NCBI GenBank assembly: GCA_021495925.1
Contig: JAKEKT010000013.1
Coordinates: forward strand, 1 to 64,000
Direction: 5' to 3'
DNA from: Diplodia intermedia
Lineage: Eukaryota > Ascomycota > Dothideomycetes > Botryosphaeriales > Botryosphaeriaceae
DNA: 64,000 nucleotides
Below are positions 11,165 to 24,599 of the stretch, piece by piece (position 1 is the first letter of the stretch; every line of letters starts with the position of its first letter). A program made the position numbers and the translations under genes. The notes beneath the pieces are model-generated. The model had not been told where the DNA came from and did no database searches. It worked only from the letters and a program-made list of their open reading frames with translations.

Positions 11165-13600
11165 TTAGAATTTTAACGATAGAATTCTATAATAAGATTT
11201 CTATAGCCGTTATAGTTTTCTAGTAGTTCTTAGATATTATTCTAGTCTTCTTTTTATTTAATTAAGTAGCTAAACTAATCGTTAGAGTAGTTATTATTAA
11301 GAATCTATTCTACGATCTATTCTTTATTTTCGTTAGCGTCTAGATTTTTTAGTTCTATCTCTTCTATTTATTAGACTATTATGGCGTTTTCTAGGGCTAG
11401 TTTAAGAAGGGCAATATAGAATACTAGATATATTCGCATTATTTCTAGTAATTTAAGACGGAAATTAATCTTTCTAATTTATTTATTAATTTCGAATGGC
11501 TCTATCTTCTTAAAGTCTAATTTATTATTTAGACGTCTTATTCTAATGTTTTTTTTAAGAAGATAAACTTTATTCTTCTCTTTTAGCTTTAATACCTTCT
11601 AGTGCCGTCTATTATAGTAGCGGAATATTAAAAATTCGTTATATTCGATGTCGAGGCTAAGCTACTTATAAAGTATCTTTAGCTAGTCTACTTTAAGAAT
11701 TTCTTTTTAGATAAGAGATTCGCTTAATATTAGTTCTTAGTAAGCTATTAGCTCGTATCCGTAGTTAGCGTAGAACGGTAATTCTTAGATTACTAACGCT
11801 TTAAAGCTATTATACGCGAATTAGACGAGGGGTAATAGTTTAATCTAATTATTCTATACGTAGTTAAGATAATAGCGTAGATACTATTTAAGCGTCTAGT
11901 TAGTTTATTTCGTTTAATTATCTATCTACGGGTATGTCGTAATAGATAACTTATGCTTAGAACTAAGTTATCGAATAAGAGTCTACTAGAATTAAAAGAT
12001 AAATAGTTAATCTTTATCTAATATAAGCTCTTCTAGTAATCTATAGTTATCGAGAATTATTCTAAGAAACGTATAAACGAGTTCTTTTATATTTATCGTT
12101 TTAAGATATAGTAAATAATACGCGTACTTAGTTAGTCTATTAACGATAACTAGAATCGAGTTATATTTAATCTTAGTAAGTAATTCTACTAACTCTAGTA
12201 GATTCGTAATAAAGTCTAGTAAAATAAATTACTAGGGTCTTTTCGAGGCTAGTAGTAGCTAAAGTAAGTCGTATAGCGCGTGTCTCGAGGCCTTACTTCG
12301 AATATAAAGGTCGTACTATAAAACTACCTATTAAACGGTTCTTTATAGACTTAAAAAGTAGTAATTTCTAGTAATTCTCTTAATCGTCTTATCTATTTCT
12401 TAATAATTGTATGCTAGTGCTTCGTAGATATTCTTAACGATTTCTTTTCGTAGCTTTACTAGAACGTAGACTAATTCTAAATATAGAATAGTATCGTCTA
12501 CGTCTCTAGTTAAGCGAGGGTCGTTCTCTACGTTTTCGAGTTTCTAGACTATTACGTTATATTTATAGGCCTCTCGAATCTTCTTTATCTAGACGTTATC
12601 TTCTAAGCGATACGCCGGAGCTAGTAGCCTAACTAAAATAAGCGAGATATCTAGTACTTTCTTTAGCTATAATTAAACTACTCTAAAAATAGATATATAC
12701 GTTCTAGTAGATATAAGGCTACCGTCTTTCTATTTATTTAGAACTACTAGTTATAATTCTAGCTTTTCTTCTACGTGGTCGGCTCTTCTACTTAGCGCGT
12801 CGACGTAAGCGTTTTTAGATTTCTTTCTATAGATAATCTTTATATTATAGAATACTAATTCTTTAGTCTATTTAACTTATTATCGAGTTAGTTTCTTTAT
12901 AGTAGTAAAGTACGTAAGGTTCTTATAATCGTAGTAAACTATTACTTAGTATTTAACTTCTTCGAGATAGTATCTTTATTCTTTAAAAGCCGTAACGATG
13001 GCTAATAGTTTCTTATTATAGACGTTATAGTTAAGCTTCGAAGGCGTTATCTTTCTAGAATAGTACGCGATCGGGTAAAGCTTATCTTACTCGTCTAGTT
13101 AGCTAATATAAGCGCTAATAGCGTAATTCGATACGTTTATTTCTATAATAACGGGTAGCTCTAGATTATAAATATCTAGAATAAGCGCTTTATAGAATAT
13201 TCGTTTAAGAGACTTAAATATCTTCTACTACGCTTCTCTCTATTAAAACCCGTGCTCTTTATAAGTAAGTCTAGTAAGAGGCTTCGTAACCTTCGTATAG
13301 TTTAAAATAAACTTACGATAGAAGTTAGTAAATTCTAGAAAGAATTATACTTCTTTAATAGTTCGTAGTTCGAGCTATTTTCTAATTACGTCTAGCTTTT
13401 TCTCGTTTATACTAATATGTCTAGATATAATAACGAATTCTAGAAATTCTATTTTCTACGTAATCTATTTATACTTCTTAGAGGCGATTCGTAGATCTTT
13501 CTCTCTAAGTGCGAATAGTATTCTTTAAATATACTTTCTATATTCTTCTAAGGTGTTCGAGTAGATAATAATATTATCTAGATACGCGGTATAGAATACG
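11165..13600 (-). pseudogene. Gypsy pol: reverse transcriptase, RNase H, integrase and chromodomain (RIP-dead)
   Basis: Minus translation, right to left. The RT catalytic motif is degraded to YLDN. RNase H includes a stretch matching the family HKNLTYF and DALSRR patterns (here DYKNLTYF and DALSRRADH). Integrase includes the LVIVDRLTKYA-like core and a C-terminal part ending in a VFYIALLKLALEN-like segment. A chromodomain-like tail (IVEQIL, YLIK, a Trp/Gln site, LIIEFYR) is last. TAA and TAG codons replace Gln and Trp throughout, the expected RIP product. Nothing here can be translated today. Confidence 0.85.
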
Positions 13601-14754
13601 TCTAAATACGGGCGTAGAGTATCGTTTATTAGGCTCTAGAATAATATAGAGACGTTAGTTAGCTTAAAAGATATTATTATATACTCGAAGTATTCTAGTT
13701 ACGTTTAAAAGATAGTCTTCTATTCTTCGCCTTCTTTAATATAGACTAAGTAATATTCTTCGCGAAGGTCGAACTTAGTAAAGTACTTTACCGTCTAGAA
13801 CTTATCTTAAAGTTCGTCGATTTTCGATAATAAATAACGGTTCTTAACCGTAATATTATTTAGTTATCGATAATCGATATAGAGACGAAGCTCGCCGTTT
13901 TTCTTCGAAACGAATAGAATAAAATAGCCGGTCGATAAAGACGAAGATCGTATATATTCGCGTTTTAGATTCTTCTCGATGTATTTTCTTAAAGCCTCTA
14001 ACTCGTTTCGCGATAGCGAGTATATTAGCTTAAATATAGACTACGTTTCTAAAATAAGAGATATCTTATAATTCTAAGATTAGTATTTTAGTAAGAATTC
14101 TTTTTCTCTTTTCTTATAAAGATCTATAAACTTCTAGAATTCTTCTAGTATAGAGGCTATTTTAGATAGTAATAGTTATTTCTCTAGTATCGTTATTTCT
14201 TTAGATCTTATTATCTTATCGAGTTTTCTATATATTTTCTCGCTTATTAGATTATCTACGGGTATCGGCTTTTCTCTAGTTAGATAACTATAGATTAAAC
14301 TAGCTTCGATAGGCCTATTTAATTAACTTCTAGAAATTATTACGAAGTACGCGATAGCTTACTTTTAAGTCGCGAGTATCGGTTTTTCTCTCGTTAGATA
14401 ATCATATACTACTACGTTTATATAGCGCGCGTAGATTCTCTAGAGATAGTCTTCTTTAACTAACTTTAGACTATTATTCTCTTCTAGAGGCCCCGTTTAG
14501 AAAGAACTATAGAGTACGCGATAGTCTAACTCTTAGTTATAGATATCGACTTTCTTTCTAGTAGATAATCTTTTATCGAACTAGCTTCGATAGGCCGATA
14601 TTCTTATAATAATCCGCTAGTTTATTTCCGCGCTAGATTATAAGTAGAGATAGTAAACCTTATCGCCTCTACGCTTTATACGCTTAACTATCGCTAGAGA
14701 GATTTTCTAGACTCTAGCGAAGCTACTTATTTTTACGCTAAGTCGTTACTCTAC

Positions 14755-14840
14755 GCTCTAGACTTCTAGCTTCTAGCTCTTACTCTAGCTCTTCTAGCTC
14801 TAGCTTCTAGCTCTAGCTCTATCTTCTAGCGTCTAGCCTA
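14755..14840. repeat. low-complexity CTAGCTCT tract inside the Gypsy element
   Basis: Imperfect repeats of AGCTCTAGCTTCT-type units occupy about 85 bases upstream of the RT region. They probably encoded a Glu/Leu/Ala-rich linker in the polyprotein before decay. Confidence 0.5.
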
Positions 14841-17372
14841 TTCGTTTTACGATAGCGAGGTGTTTAATATATTATTTATTCGAAAAGATAATTTTCTTGG
14901 TTCTCTAGTTAATATATAGTGCGTATATCTTTAGCTATAGTATTTCTAAAATAATATTATATTCTAGTATCTTTATAACGTCTAGATTAATTTTTTTCTT
15001 ATAGTTAGCGATAGTTATTAATACTAGCTCTATTTCGATTCTTATCTAATCTTTTTTATACTAAGCGGATAATTCGTCTATAGTTTAGAGAGAGTAAGGC
15101 TTATCTTTTTCTTACTAATATAACTAGTACTTAACGACGAAGAATAGATCGATATACGTACTCTATACGCCGCTATTAATTATAGTCTAGACCTTCTTAC
15201 TATAAAAGATTATCTATAGATATAGTAGTTTAAAGAGTTCTATTTTAATAGATATAATTTCGTTCGATATACGTATAATCTAGTTAAGAAATCTATCTAA
15301 CGGCCTCTTTTAGAGTTTCTAACTAGAGAGGCCGTCTAGTTTTTCGATTAAACGAGGTCTTCGATAGTTATATTATCTAGTTACTCTATTCGAAGGGTCG
15401 AGCTCTTCTATTAGATTTATTATTCGCGGCGGATTTATCTTTACTAGTATAAGGTTTCGGCTCTTATCTAATAGTAGTAGGGCGAGGTATTATTCTTATA
15501 ATAGAATCGCTAATATAAAGTATTTCTTCTAATAGATACGGCTTCTCTTTAGAAGAGTAGTCTAGTAAAACGTATAAGACTTCTACGATCTTATTTTTGC
15601 TAAACGTTACGTACTTTATCTCGTAGCTACTAACTAATTTTCTTCGCTATTTAATATAGAAATTTCTTCTAGAGGTGCTACTACTAGCCGTTCTATAGCC
15701 GTTCTTCTAGTATTTCTTTCTAAATTCGAAATTACTAGATATCTAGACCTAGCCCGTTAGTAGATATCTAGGTCGTAGTAGAAGTCGTATCGTCGGTTCG
15801 ACGTATACTTTTATACTATTTAAGATATTTAATAATTCGCGTAAGTATAGCCGCGTCTTATTCGCTTTTAATATCGCTAGATTTAAGAATACTATCGTAG
15901 AAGTCTCTCGTATCGCTATTTACTAAGTCGTTATTTCGAAATAGCGCCTTAGTAAACTCGTTAATATCTTACTAAGTATAGGTACGAAGAATAACTTATA
16001 CGAGTCGAGGCTTCGAATACTATTTCGTAGCATCTTTATTACTTTAGTAAGTAATATAATCGTCGTCGTAACACGCGGTCTAACTAAATATTATATATTT
16101 AAGCGTATTAAATACTCTACGTCGTCTATCGATCTTCTTAAATAGATCGATCTCTTCTAGCTTAAGCGTTAAGAAGAGCTTTCGTTAAGTCTTTTAGTTA
16201 TTTCTAGTAGTAGTTATAGTATTACGTGTCTTCTTCTTAGAGTTATATAAGTAGTAGTATATTCTATTCTATTTATCGTCGTAGTAAATATATAGCTTCT
16301 TCTTAAATCGAGACTTCTACTAGAATATCTACTTCTTATATTATATATATCTACTCTTTTCGTTCTTCTATTCTCTACTCTTATTATTACTCGTTAGAGT
16401 GCTTTATTAGATATTATTTAACTTTATAGTATTATTCTCTTTCTAAGTATAACGAGATCGCCGTAGCTAGATACTATTAGCTTCGTAAGACTTCTTATTA
16501 AACTATCGCTCGTTACGTCGTCGATCTATAAGTTAGACTAGATCGATAAGCTTAGATAGACTTTTAAGTCTATTATAGTAGACTATAGCGTTCTTAATTT
16601 TCTCTTTTAGTCTCTAGTAGTAGAACGTCTATAGAGTCGCGTCGATATACTATTCGATAGTAAGATAGACTACGTTCTAGAACTAAGTAGTATAGTTTTA
16701 GATAGTTTCTCTTTACTTAAGATTTATTAGAGTATAGATGGCGAGACGAGCTTTATCGAGATCGATAAAGACCTTCTTAAGAGCCTTAGTAAAGGCTTAA
16801 TAACTATTAAAGAGTTTAATTATAGCTTTATTTCTTTATCTAGAGGGCTTCTTTTACTATTCTTATTTATACGAACGAAACTATTATTCTACGAAGTTAT
16901 ATAGAAAGATACTAGCGTAGAGTATCTTCTTTAATTCGTTAGCGAATTCTTTATAAGAGAAGTAGATATAGTTATTAAGCTAGATAATAAAGTTCTATAT
17001 CTTTTTTTAATCGTCTTAATATAGATCGGGTTTCGAGATCTTAACTTTCGTAGCGGGTATTACTACTAGTTCGATAGTTATCGCGACTAGAGATATTACT
17101 AGCGTAGATTAACTTTAAAGGGTTTTAAGTTCTTCTCTAAGCCGCGCGTTTTTCTCGCTCTAGTCGCGAAACTATTTTTAGAGCTATTCGAGCTCGTTTT
17201 AAGTATTATTAATTATTTAGAATAGGTCTTTTATCGTAGGGCGTTAAAAATTATTACTTATAGAGACGTCTATATTACTACTTTATTAGTAATTTCTATA
17301 CTAGAAATACTTTCTATTTTAGAAATTAACTATCTTTCTTCGCTTATAAGAATAGTAGTTAAAGTATAACGA

Positions 17373-18136
17373 TAGACTTCTTCTACTAAGCTTTAGAGTC
17401 GCTTAGTAAATAGATTAAACTAAAGGGTTTATCTTAGAGAGATAAGAGATAGATAATAATAATTAAATAAGAAGATATTACGTAATTATATAATATATAG
17501 TAAGCCGGTTACCTCTAAATTAATAGAGTTTAAATTAGAACTTTAAGTTAACTACGAAGGGTTAAGAAGCTAGCTAAGAAAGTATATCTATATATAAGTA
17601 GAAAAGCTAGTTATAATCTAGATCTAATTCTTATAGATTTAAGAGTCGTAGATTTTAAGACTTAAATCTATATAAATTTAAGTAGGTTTATTACGTGGTC
17701 TTAGCGCTTCGAGTAACTTTTAGAATTTTAACTTTTAGACTTCGTCGCTACTAAGCGGACGTAACTACTATCTTACTTATATTCGCGTCTTTACGTCTAT
17801 TTTCTACTTTCTAGATCTCGTATTTCTTATAAAACTATAATTTAACTAGATTATTAAGTTTCTATAATTTAGCTTTCTCTACGAGCTTTCTATTACGTAT
17901 AGTCTTCTATTCTTTTTAGATTTCTTATAAGCGTTCTTCTCGTGCGGGCTTTAGCTACTATCTAAGCTTAGTTTTATAGACGCTAAGTTTTCTTACGCCC
18001 GTTCTTTTTATACGAAATTTCTAATCGTGCGGCTCTATTATCTATAAGGCTCGTTAGTCTCTATAGTACTTTCTTCTATACGGGCTTTTAGTTCTTAGAG
18101 TTATAAAGCCCTTATACTCTAGGGTTCGTAATACTA
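17373..18136 (-). repeat. Gypsy 5' LTR
   Basis: 764-bp partner of 9589-10352. Identical length and many shared blocks, with differences mainly C/T and G/A. Confidence 0.88.
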
Positions 18137-19200
18137 GCGTATAAGGCGTTACTACTAATCGTAAATACTTTATAATCGTCGTTTTAATACTCTCTATAGT
18201 ATAACGAGAGCTTACTAGTCTTACTAAGATAGATAAGAAGACGATTTACTAGCTATAGATATTATATAAAGAAATTAGTAAGATAGATAAATAGTATTAA
18301 ATAGATATAAGTAACGTTAGCGCGCGTACTAATAACTACGAATTAGACTAAACTTATTTAACTCTAGTATATATATATCTATTTAGAAGTCGCGTATTTA
18401 TCTAGATTAGACTTTAGCTACTTCTACTTTACTAGTAGAGTAGTAGTACGCTCTATAAGAATAAGATTATATCGCGTAATAAGATTATTAATATATAACT
18501 TCTAAAAGAGCTATAGTAGTTTAAACTATCTATTACGAATAACGCGTAGAGCGAGAAACTATTAGATCTTATTTATTACTCGTATCTTATAGCGCTTAAA
18601 TAGATCTTCTTAGAATGCGTTTACGAAGGCCTTATCGCGTATATAAAACGCGAGAATAACGTTATCTACGAAGAAGAATATAAATAGATAACTATTCGTA
18701 TAAAGATATAGAGTATCTAGTACTATCTCTAGTCTAAGATTCTTTAAAGTCTAGTAGAAGTACTTTTACTATAAGATAAATAACTTCTTTAGACCGTATA
18801 GTGCCCGATTAAGCTTAAGAATAAGGTCTAAAGATAATCTTATTTCTTTAGAGAGTTTAACGAAGGTGGTATTAGATAGCGATATATAAGAAAAGATATT
18901 AACGACGTTATATTATCTTATTTTAAGATTAAACGTATAGATTATCGTAATAAGTATTCTAAAGATTCTAAAGACTAGCGTCGCCGCGAAGATATCGTAA
19001 TATAAGAATTAAAGATTATCTTATACGTAAATACGCGCCTTTATCTTTACTAAATATCTATACTCGTTAAACTTATATTTAAAGATTTACTATAGAGATA
19101 TAATCTTCTTATTAAGTCTTCGTATCTTTATTATAGATATAATATTTTATATCTTCTTATCTTCTAGCTTATTTAATTCTTGCTTAATCGCCTAGTAAAG
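18137..19200 (-). pseudogene. Copia reverse transcriptase and start of RNase H (RIP-dead)
   Basis: Minus translation gives a recognisable RT: IFKYKFNEYRYLVKIKARI; then YDIFAATLVFRIFRIL; LNRALYGLKK; and the catalytic box FFVDNVIL at about 18651-18675, where the second Asp of the family VDD has become Asn through a G-to-A change. The segment ends in a partial RNase H motif (DDYKVFTISSNA, family DDYxVxxxSDAS) exactly at the Gypsy insertion. It continues at 9588 on the left side. Confidence 0.85.
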
Positions 19201-22200
19201 AAACGAGGCGAGAGAATACTTATAAATATTATTATACTAGTAAGGTTCTAGTAGAAGATTATTACGATAAATACGCGATAACTACTACTTTAAGTAGTAC
19301 TTTAGATAAAGCTCTTCTTCTATAAGACTCTCTAGCCGAAGATCTAGTATTATTATATAATAGTTAGTAGTAAGAGCTACTAGTAAGTATCTTATACCGT
19401 CTATTAGTAAGTTCTACTAGAGGTTATAGCTATTACGGCGAAGCTCCGCGAAGTCTTCTACTCGTATTAAGAGGGTTATCGTTTCTTTCGAATTCGATTT
19501 AGTTTTAGTATATACTACGTTAGATTTAACGAAATTAGATCTAGCGTTAGTACTTAGTACTATATTCTTTTATTTCTAGATATTCTTATATCTTCTTAGT
19601 AGCTACGGCGTAGCTACGCGAAGCTACTATAGAATATATCTAATTAGATCGATAGCCGTCGTAAACGAGAAGTAGTAGTTAACGTTATATTTAGCGCTAT
19701 TATTTACTATTATAATATACGTCTAGCGACGTCTTCTTATTCTTTTATCTTTAATAACGTTCGCTTTATTAACGTTCGCGTTTATAATATCTACGCGCGA
19801 AGCTCTATTACCGCGCGTAGCTTCTAGCATAGGTTTAATATTATATTAGATAGATAGTAGACGGTTCCGGCGATCTAGTAAGACTACGAGGTTCTACTAC
19901 TACTACTAGTATTATTATTAGACGAATAACTATAGTACTAAAGCGAAGTTCTTCTAGTAGTCGAGTTTAGAAGTTCTTATTAAAGATATTAGCATAAGTA
20001 GATTCTACTCTACGTCTACTTTCTTATCGAAAGACGTAGAGAGTTCTTCTTTAGATACTTAATAAAGCGTACGAGAAGTAGAGGTCTAGTTAATATTAAG
20101 GTTCTTATTTATATAAGGCCGGCGAATAGACTTCTTATTACTACTTATAAGATTCTTAGAGTCTAAATAAATACGCGGTATAATTTTATCTAGTTTCTCG
20201 TTAGTATCTATAAGATACTAAAAGATATTAGAGTTATTCTAAAAGTATTTAACGAATTCGTTAAAAGTAACGTCTCTCGTACGAATAATCTTCGAATCTA
20301 GTAGATACTAAATACGATAGATATTAGTAGAATTATAGTCTATAAAATAGCTAATAAGGGCACGCTCTTATAGCTTATTACTACGAGAAATAAGCTTATT
20401 AAGCGCGTAGGTCTTATAGCTATAAATACGTAGATAAGCGACGTTAGACTTCTTCGTATAAACTAGTTTAAAAGAGATAATCTAATTATATCGCTTTATA
20501 GAAATTCTATTTAAGATATACGCCGTCGCTTTAAATACTTTAGACTAGAGCGGGTTAGATAGATTTACTATAACGTAAAGCGCGCGCGCTTTTATAATAA
20601 GTAAATGCTCTAATCGCTCTATATAGTCGTTTTAGACTAGCGTATATAATAAGATAATCTTCTAGATAATATCTCGTTATTAGAGATTCTTTTTAAATAG
20701 ATTATTAAATATTCTCTTATTATTAGATCGTAGAAAGACGATTCTTTAGTTTAAGCGGTTACGAATAAGTAATAGCATATTTAGTATAATATAATTATAC
20801 TTATACTTATTTAGATAAGTCTCTATAAATACGTAGTTAGTAGCTACGTACTCTAGATAAGTAACCTACTAGTGCTAGTTATATATAGAGTTTATCTAAA
20901 TAAAATCTATTAATACTCTAAAGAATAGTTTAATCGACTTCTTCTTATATCTAGAGAATCGCGTAATTAGCTAGTAAGTCTTACTACGAGCGTAAACGTT
21001 GTAGTATATAGATATTAAATTCTTAATAAGTACTACTTCTTTAACTATATTTAATAAGGCCTAAATAACGTTATTATTTATATAGATAAAGATATCGTAC
21101 TATTATAAAAAAGATAGATTACGAATAGTAATACTAGCCGTAATTACTATTAGTTATACTTTTATATATTTAACGAAGAATTAATCTTCTATATAAGTAA
21201 GATTATATATAGAGCTATTATTCTTCTTATTATATAAGTAGCGTCTATTTATATTAATATAAACGTTCTTCTCTTCTATCTTAGTAATAGAGAGAAGGTT
21301 CGCTATAAATATTAGAATATAGACGGCGTCTTTAAGAGTAATAATCTTTAGCTTCTTACTTCTTTTTATATTAATAATAACGTTACTAAACGACTTAATT
21401 AAAAGCCTATTATTATTATAGATTATAAAGTTATTTAGGTCGGCGTTTCTCTTCTTCGTGTATCGCTTCTTTATAAAGCGATTATATACGTAATATATAG
21501 ATCTAGTATTAATAAGCTAGAAGTATTCTAAGATAGTAGAATTCTTATATCTAGCGGCGAATAAGATTAAAAGTTCTTTAATAGCGTTTACTATCGTAGC
21601 GACGAATAAAGTAATAGACGTATAATTATTATTATTATACTACTTATTATTTCTTCTCTTATTCTTATTTTTATTATTATTATTATACTTCTTATTATAC
21701 TTACTAATAGCATCTTTAAGCGTCTTCTTTAGTAAGAGATTCTCTCTTAACTACTTATTAACGCGCTTCTAAATCTTCTTATTAGAGATCTAGTTAGAAG
21801 GCTTATTTAATATCTTAGAGTTTAGATACTAATAGATCGCTAGATTTCTATAGTTTTTATTATAGATATACGAGAGTAACTTCTTCTAGTATTAATTATA
21901 AAGTAATATAGAGAAGGTATTACGTCTCTTATCTCTTAGAGTATCTTATAAGACTATAAAGTTAATAGCGAAGTAGTAACTACGAAAGTTACTTATAACG
22001 TTATTAATCGTTATCTTATTATTATCGCGGTAAATCTTCTTAAGAATTATAGTACTATACGCTAGATCGTAATCTCTAAGAGGTCGTAGAAATATTTAAA
22101 TATCTTTTACTTCTTAAATATTAAATAGATTAATCGCTTTAGTCTTTATAATAAAGAACTTCTAGCTTTCTATCTATTTAAAGATGTCGCGATTATAAGA

Positions 22201-23020
22201 AGACTTAAGAAGATTCTTAAAATTATTTAAAAGAACCTTCTACTACGTTATATCGTTAGGTTTTATACGCGTTTAAAGCGCGCGTAGAAGCGTATATAAA
22301 TAAGAGTTACTAAGACGTTCTAATAAAGATAATAGATATCTTAATACTAAATTCTTAATAAGCGATAAGAGGTCGTTTATTTTCTTTTTTAGTTATTTAT
22401 ACTTCTTTCTAGCGTACTTATACTTCTTATAATATTATTTTAGATTCTTCTCGTTCTTATCTTCTTATAAACGAGGCTATTTAGATATCTAGAATTATTT
22501 AGAGTAACTCTCTTTAAATAAGTTAATATACTAGAAGATCGCCGCCTTCTTCGCTTATAAATAAATAATATATTACTAGCTATTCTAGTCTTCTCTCGTC
22601 TTAAGTACTATAATAGACTTAGACGACGTACTACTAGACGATATAATAGATAGTACTAGACGGTAATTAGCCCTACTAAGATTAGTATTACGGCGAACCG
22701 TCTCGTCGAGTCGAAGAATTAATAGATTATAGATAAACTAGAACGTACTAGTAGATAGTACGACGCTACTATAGCGTATAGATAGTATTACGCTAGCTAG
22801 AAGCGGCTTCTCTAAATATATAGATCTATAAATAGATGCTTTAAGCGCTATAATTAATAAATTAGTATTACGAGAGATATTAAGGCCTAAAACGTAGTAA
22901 CTTTACTTCGCGATCGTATATCGTCTAGATATCTTTAGAACGACGATAATAGTATAAATAGTATCTTAGAAGAATACGCTAGACGGTAGAAAGTATCTAC
23001 TACGCGGCCGGGCTTATAAC

Positions 23021-23168
23021 TATTAGAATTTAAATAAATAAGAATGTATTTATATATCTATTAGAGATAAGACATAAGAAGCGATAGAGGGCTATCTTAG
23101 AGGTCGCTTATATATTCTACTCCTCGCTAACTAAGCTATCTACTGCTGCAAACGCTTATATTCTAACA
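23021..23168 (-). repeat. Copia copy B 5' LTR
   Basis: 148-bp LTR. Its outer end is less mutated than in the other copies and preserves the original ATTCTAACA terminus. It is followed by the target duplication AAAAT at 23169-23173. Confidence 0.9.
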
Positions 23169-23207
23169 AAAATTCAGGCGTCCCGATTCTTAACTCTCAC
23201 GAATCTA

Positions 23208-24595
23208 CTACTCGTCGAGCCTCACCTTTCTTTCGCCATCCGCATTGCCCGAAAGCCAGCCCCTCGCCGCAGATCCATCGCACCGCACCCACTGGGCGCC
23301 TTTTCCCAGGTCGTCTTCAGATTTGGGCATGAAGTCCCACATCTGGCCCCTGCTCTTAAACCAACCAGACTGTGTTTTCAACGCCCGGGGGCGGTATCCC
23401 TGAATTTCCTCCATGCGGTATTGAACCGAAGGATGAACTGTTTCATTGGTGACGAAGTCGCCGTTTCCCCTGGCACATCTGTTGTTCGTGAGGTCTTTCT
23501 TGTACTGACCGGGAGTGCGGAAGACGTCTCCGCCAACGATTGACAGTTTGTACCAGAAACTCGAGTCATTGGTACACCCCTCGGCCCACTTGCTCGGCAC
23601 CTTCCGCTCCCCCTTTGGCCCTTCCTTGAAAAGCAAGAGCGCGTCACAAGCGTATCTGTCAAACTGAACAAGGCCGTCGACCTGATCGCACATCCAGGCG
23701 AGCGAGATCTCGTCGATATCCGACGTGCTGTCCGACGTGTTGCTGGTTATTCTGCCGCCGACGTCGGCATGGTGCCCCGGGAACCAACACTGCTTCAGGT
23801 CTGTGCTGGCGCCGTAATCGGGGTCTGAGTGGTCGAGATACCACATAGTGGGCTGGAATGCTCCACGATGCTCATCGAGTGAGAGCGCGTGGAAGGCATG
23901 GTCGACCTCTGGCTCAATAGTCGTTAGGCTAGCCACGGTACTACGGGATGGATTGTGAACTGACTTCTATTCAGCGCGGTGTCGTGGAAATGGTATGATG
24001 CGTTCCACCCCGTCACCCGTGTGAACCAATTTTCGGGGAGACCCCGACTTCCCACCTGCATGTTGCTACTTTAGTCATTTTTCTTTTTATTCTTTACTGT
24101 GGAATAACTCACCGTGTCCCATACGCCGATGGCTTTGATCCTGACCTCGTGATTGATAGGACTATGGGAGCTCCTGTTGTTGTCGCTGTTGTTTGGATGG
24201 AACCTCTTTATCTTGTCCCACATCTTCGTATCGATACCATGTGCAGTCTCCTTTGCTGACTTCCAGAATTTTCCGGTATGCTTGATGTGTTCGGGGTCCT
24301 TGTGAGTACCGCTGCCAGTAGCTTCAGTGCCGTGAGCCACATCACCTGCAACTTGATGATCGCGAGCCCCTTCACCGCCCACTGTATCCCTCTGAGCGCT
24401 CATGGAGGGGGCTGCGTTTCCATGAGCTCTGTAGACCTTGTATAGGTCCGGGAAATGGAAAAGCTCCTCTGGCCGAAGAAGCCCCATCTCAGTCACCATA
24501 CCGGCCAATGCCCGGGCAGTGTAGGCGCCACGTGAGAAGCCAAACAGGAAGATCTCATCAGCGGCCTGGCCATCCTCAGCGTTCACGATTGCCAA
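23208..24595 (-). pseudogene. DUF2235 (Tle1-like alpha/beta hydrolase) gene, N-terminus lost
   Basis: Three exons join in frame: 24595-24113, 24055-23965 and 23908-23208 (introns of 57 and 56 bases with GTGAGT...CAG and GTCAGT...CAG). The 425 codons show the DUF2235/PF09994 fold: FLFGFSRGAYTARALAGM (nucleophile Ser in GFSRG), IGVWDTVGS (Asp region), SYHFHDTALN, FHALSLDEHR, QCWFPGHHADVGG (His region) and DEISLAWM. The N-terminal FDGTW block is missing. The coding frame runs straight into an AT-rich block at about 24600 with no ATG, and no N-terminal exon is found beyond that block. The 3' end lies only 34 bp from the Copia target duplication, so repeats have hit the gene on both sides. An intact paralog is at 62706. 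Other members act as lipid or ester hydrolases in bacteria; the fungal role is unknown. Confidence 0.8.
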
Positions 24596-24599
24596 GACA

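Larger units (their letters stand above)
9589..18136 (-). mobile_element. chromodomain Ty3/Gypsy retrotransposon nested in Copia (RIP-mutated)
   Basis: Two 764-bp LTRs (9589-10352 and 17373-18136) flank a 7.0-kb interior. Reading minus, the pol order is reverse transcriptase, RNase H, integrase, chromodomain, as in chromoviruses. Landmarks are: FYTAYLDNIIIYS at about 13560-13600, where YLDD has become YLDN; KLNYNVYNKKLLAIVTAF near 13000-13070; the integrase pattern ILVIVNRLTKYAYY near 12100-12230; its C-terminal part KVYLLKKNIRIRRLNNKLDF near 11500-11570; and a chromodomain-like YLIK...IEFYR segment at about 11165-11345. A G-run (AGGGGG) directly before the left LTR on the minus strand is the polypurine tract, which confirms orientation. 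I could not find a matching target duplication. Confidence 0.92.
8466..23173 (-). mobile_element. Ty1/Copia element copy B, split by a nested Gypsy element
   Basis: The 5' LTR is at 23021-23168 and the 3' LTR at 8471-8618, both 148 bp. Outside them stands a matching 5-bp target duplication, AAAAT, at 8466-8470 and 23169-23173. The interior runs right to left: primer-binding site at 23001-23020, integrase C-terminal region near 20220-20440, reverse transcriptase near 18540-19200, RNase H beginning at 18137, then interrupted by 9589-18136 and resuming at 9588-9130. A purine-rich stretch (minus GCGAAGAAGATA) precedes the 3' LTR as a polypurine tract. Without the Gypsy insert the element is about 6.15 kb. 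Heavy RIP has destroyed every frame. Confidence 0.92.
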
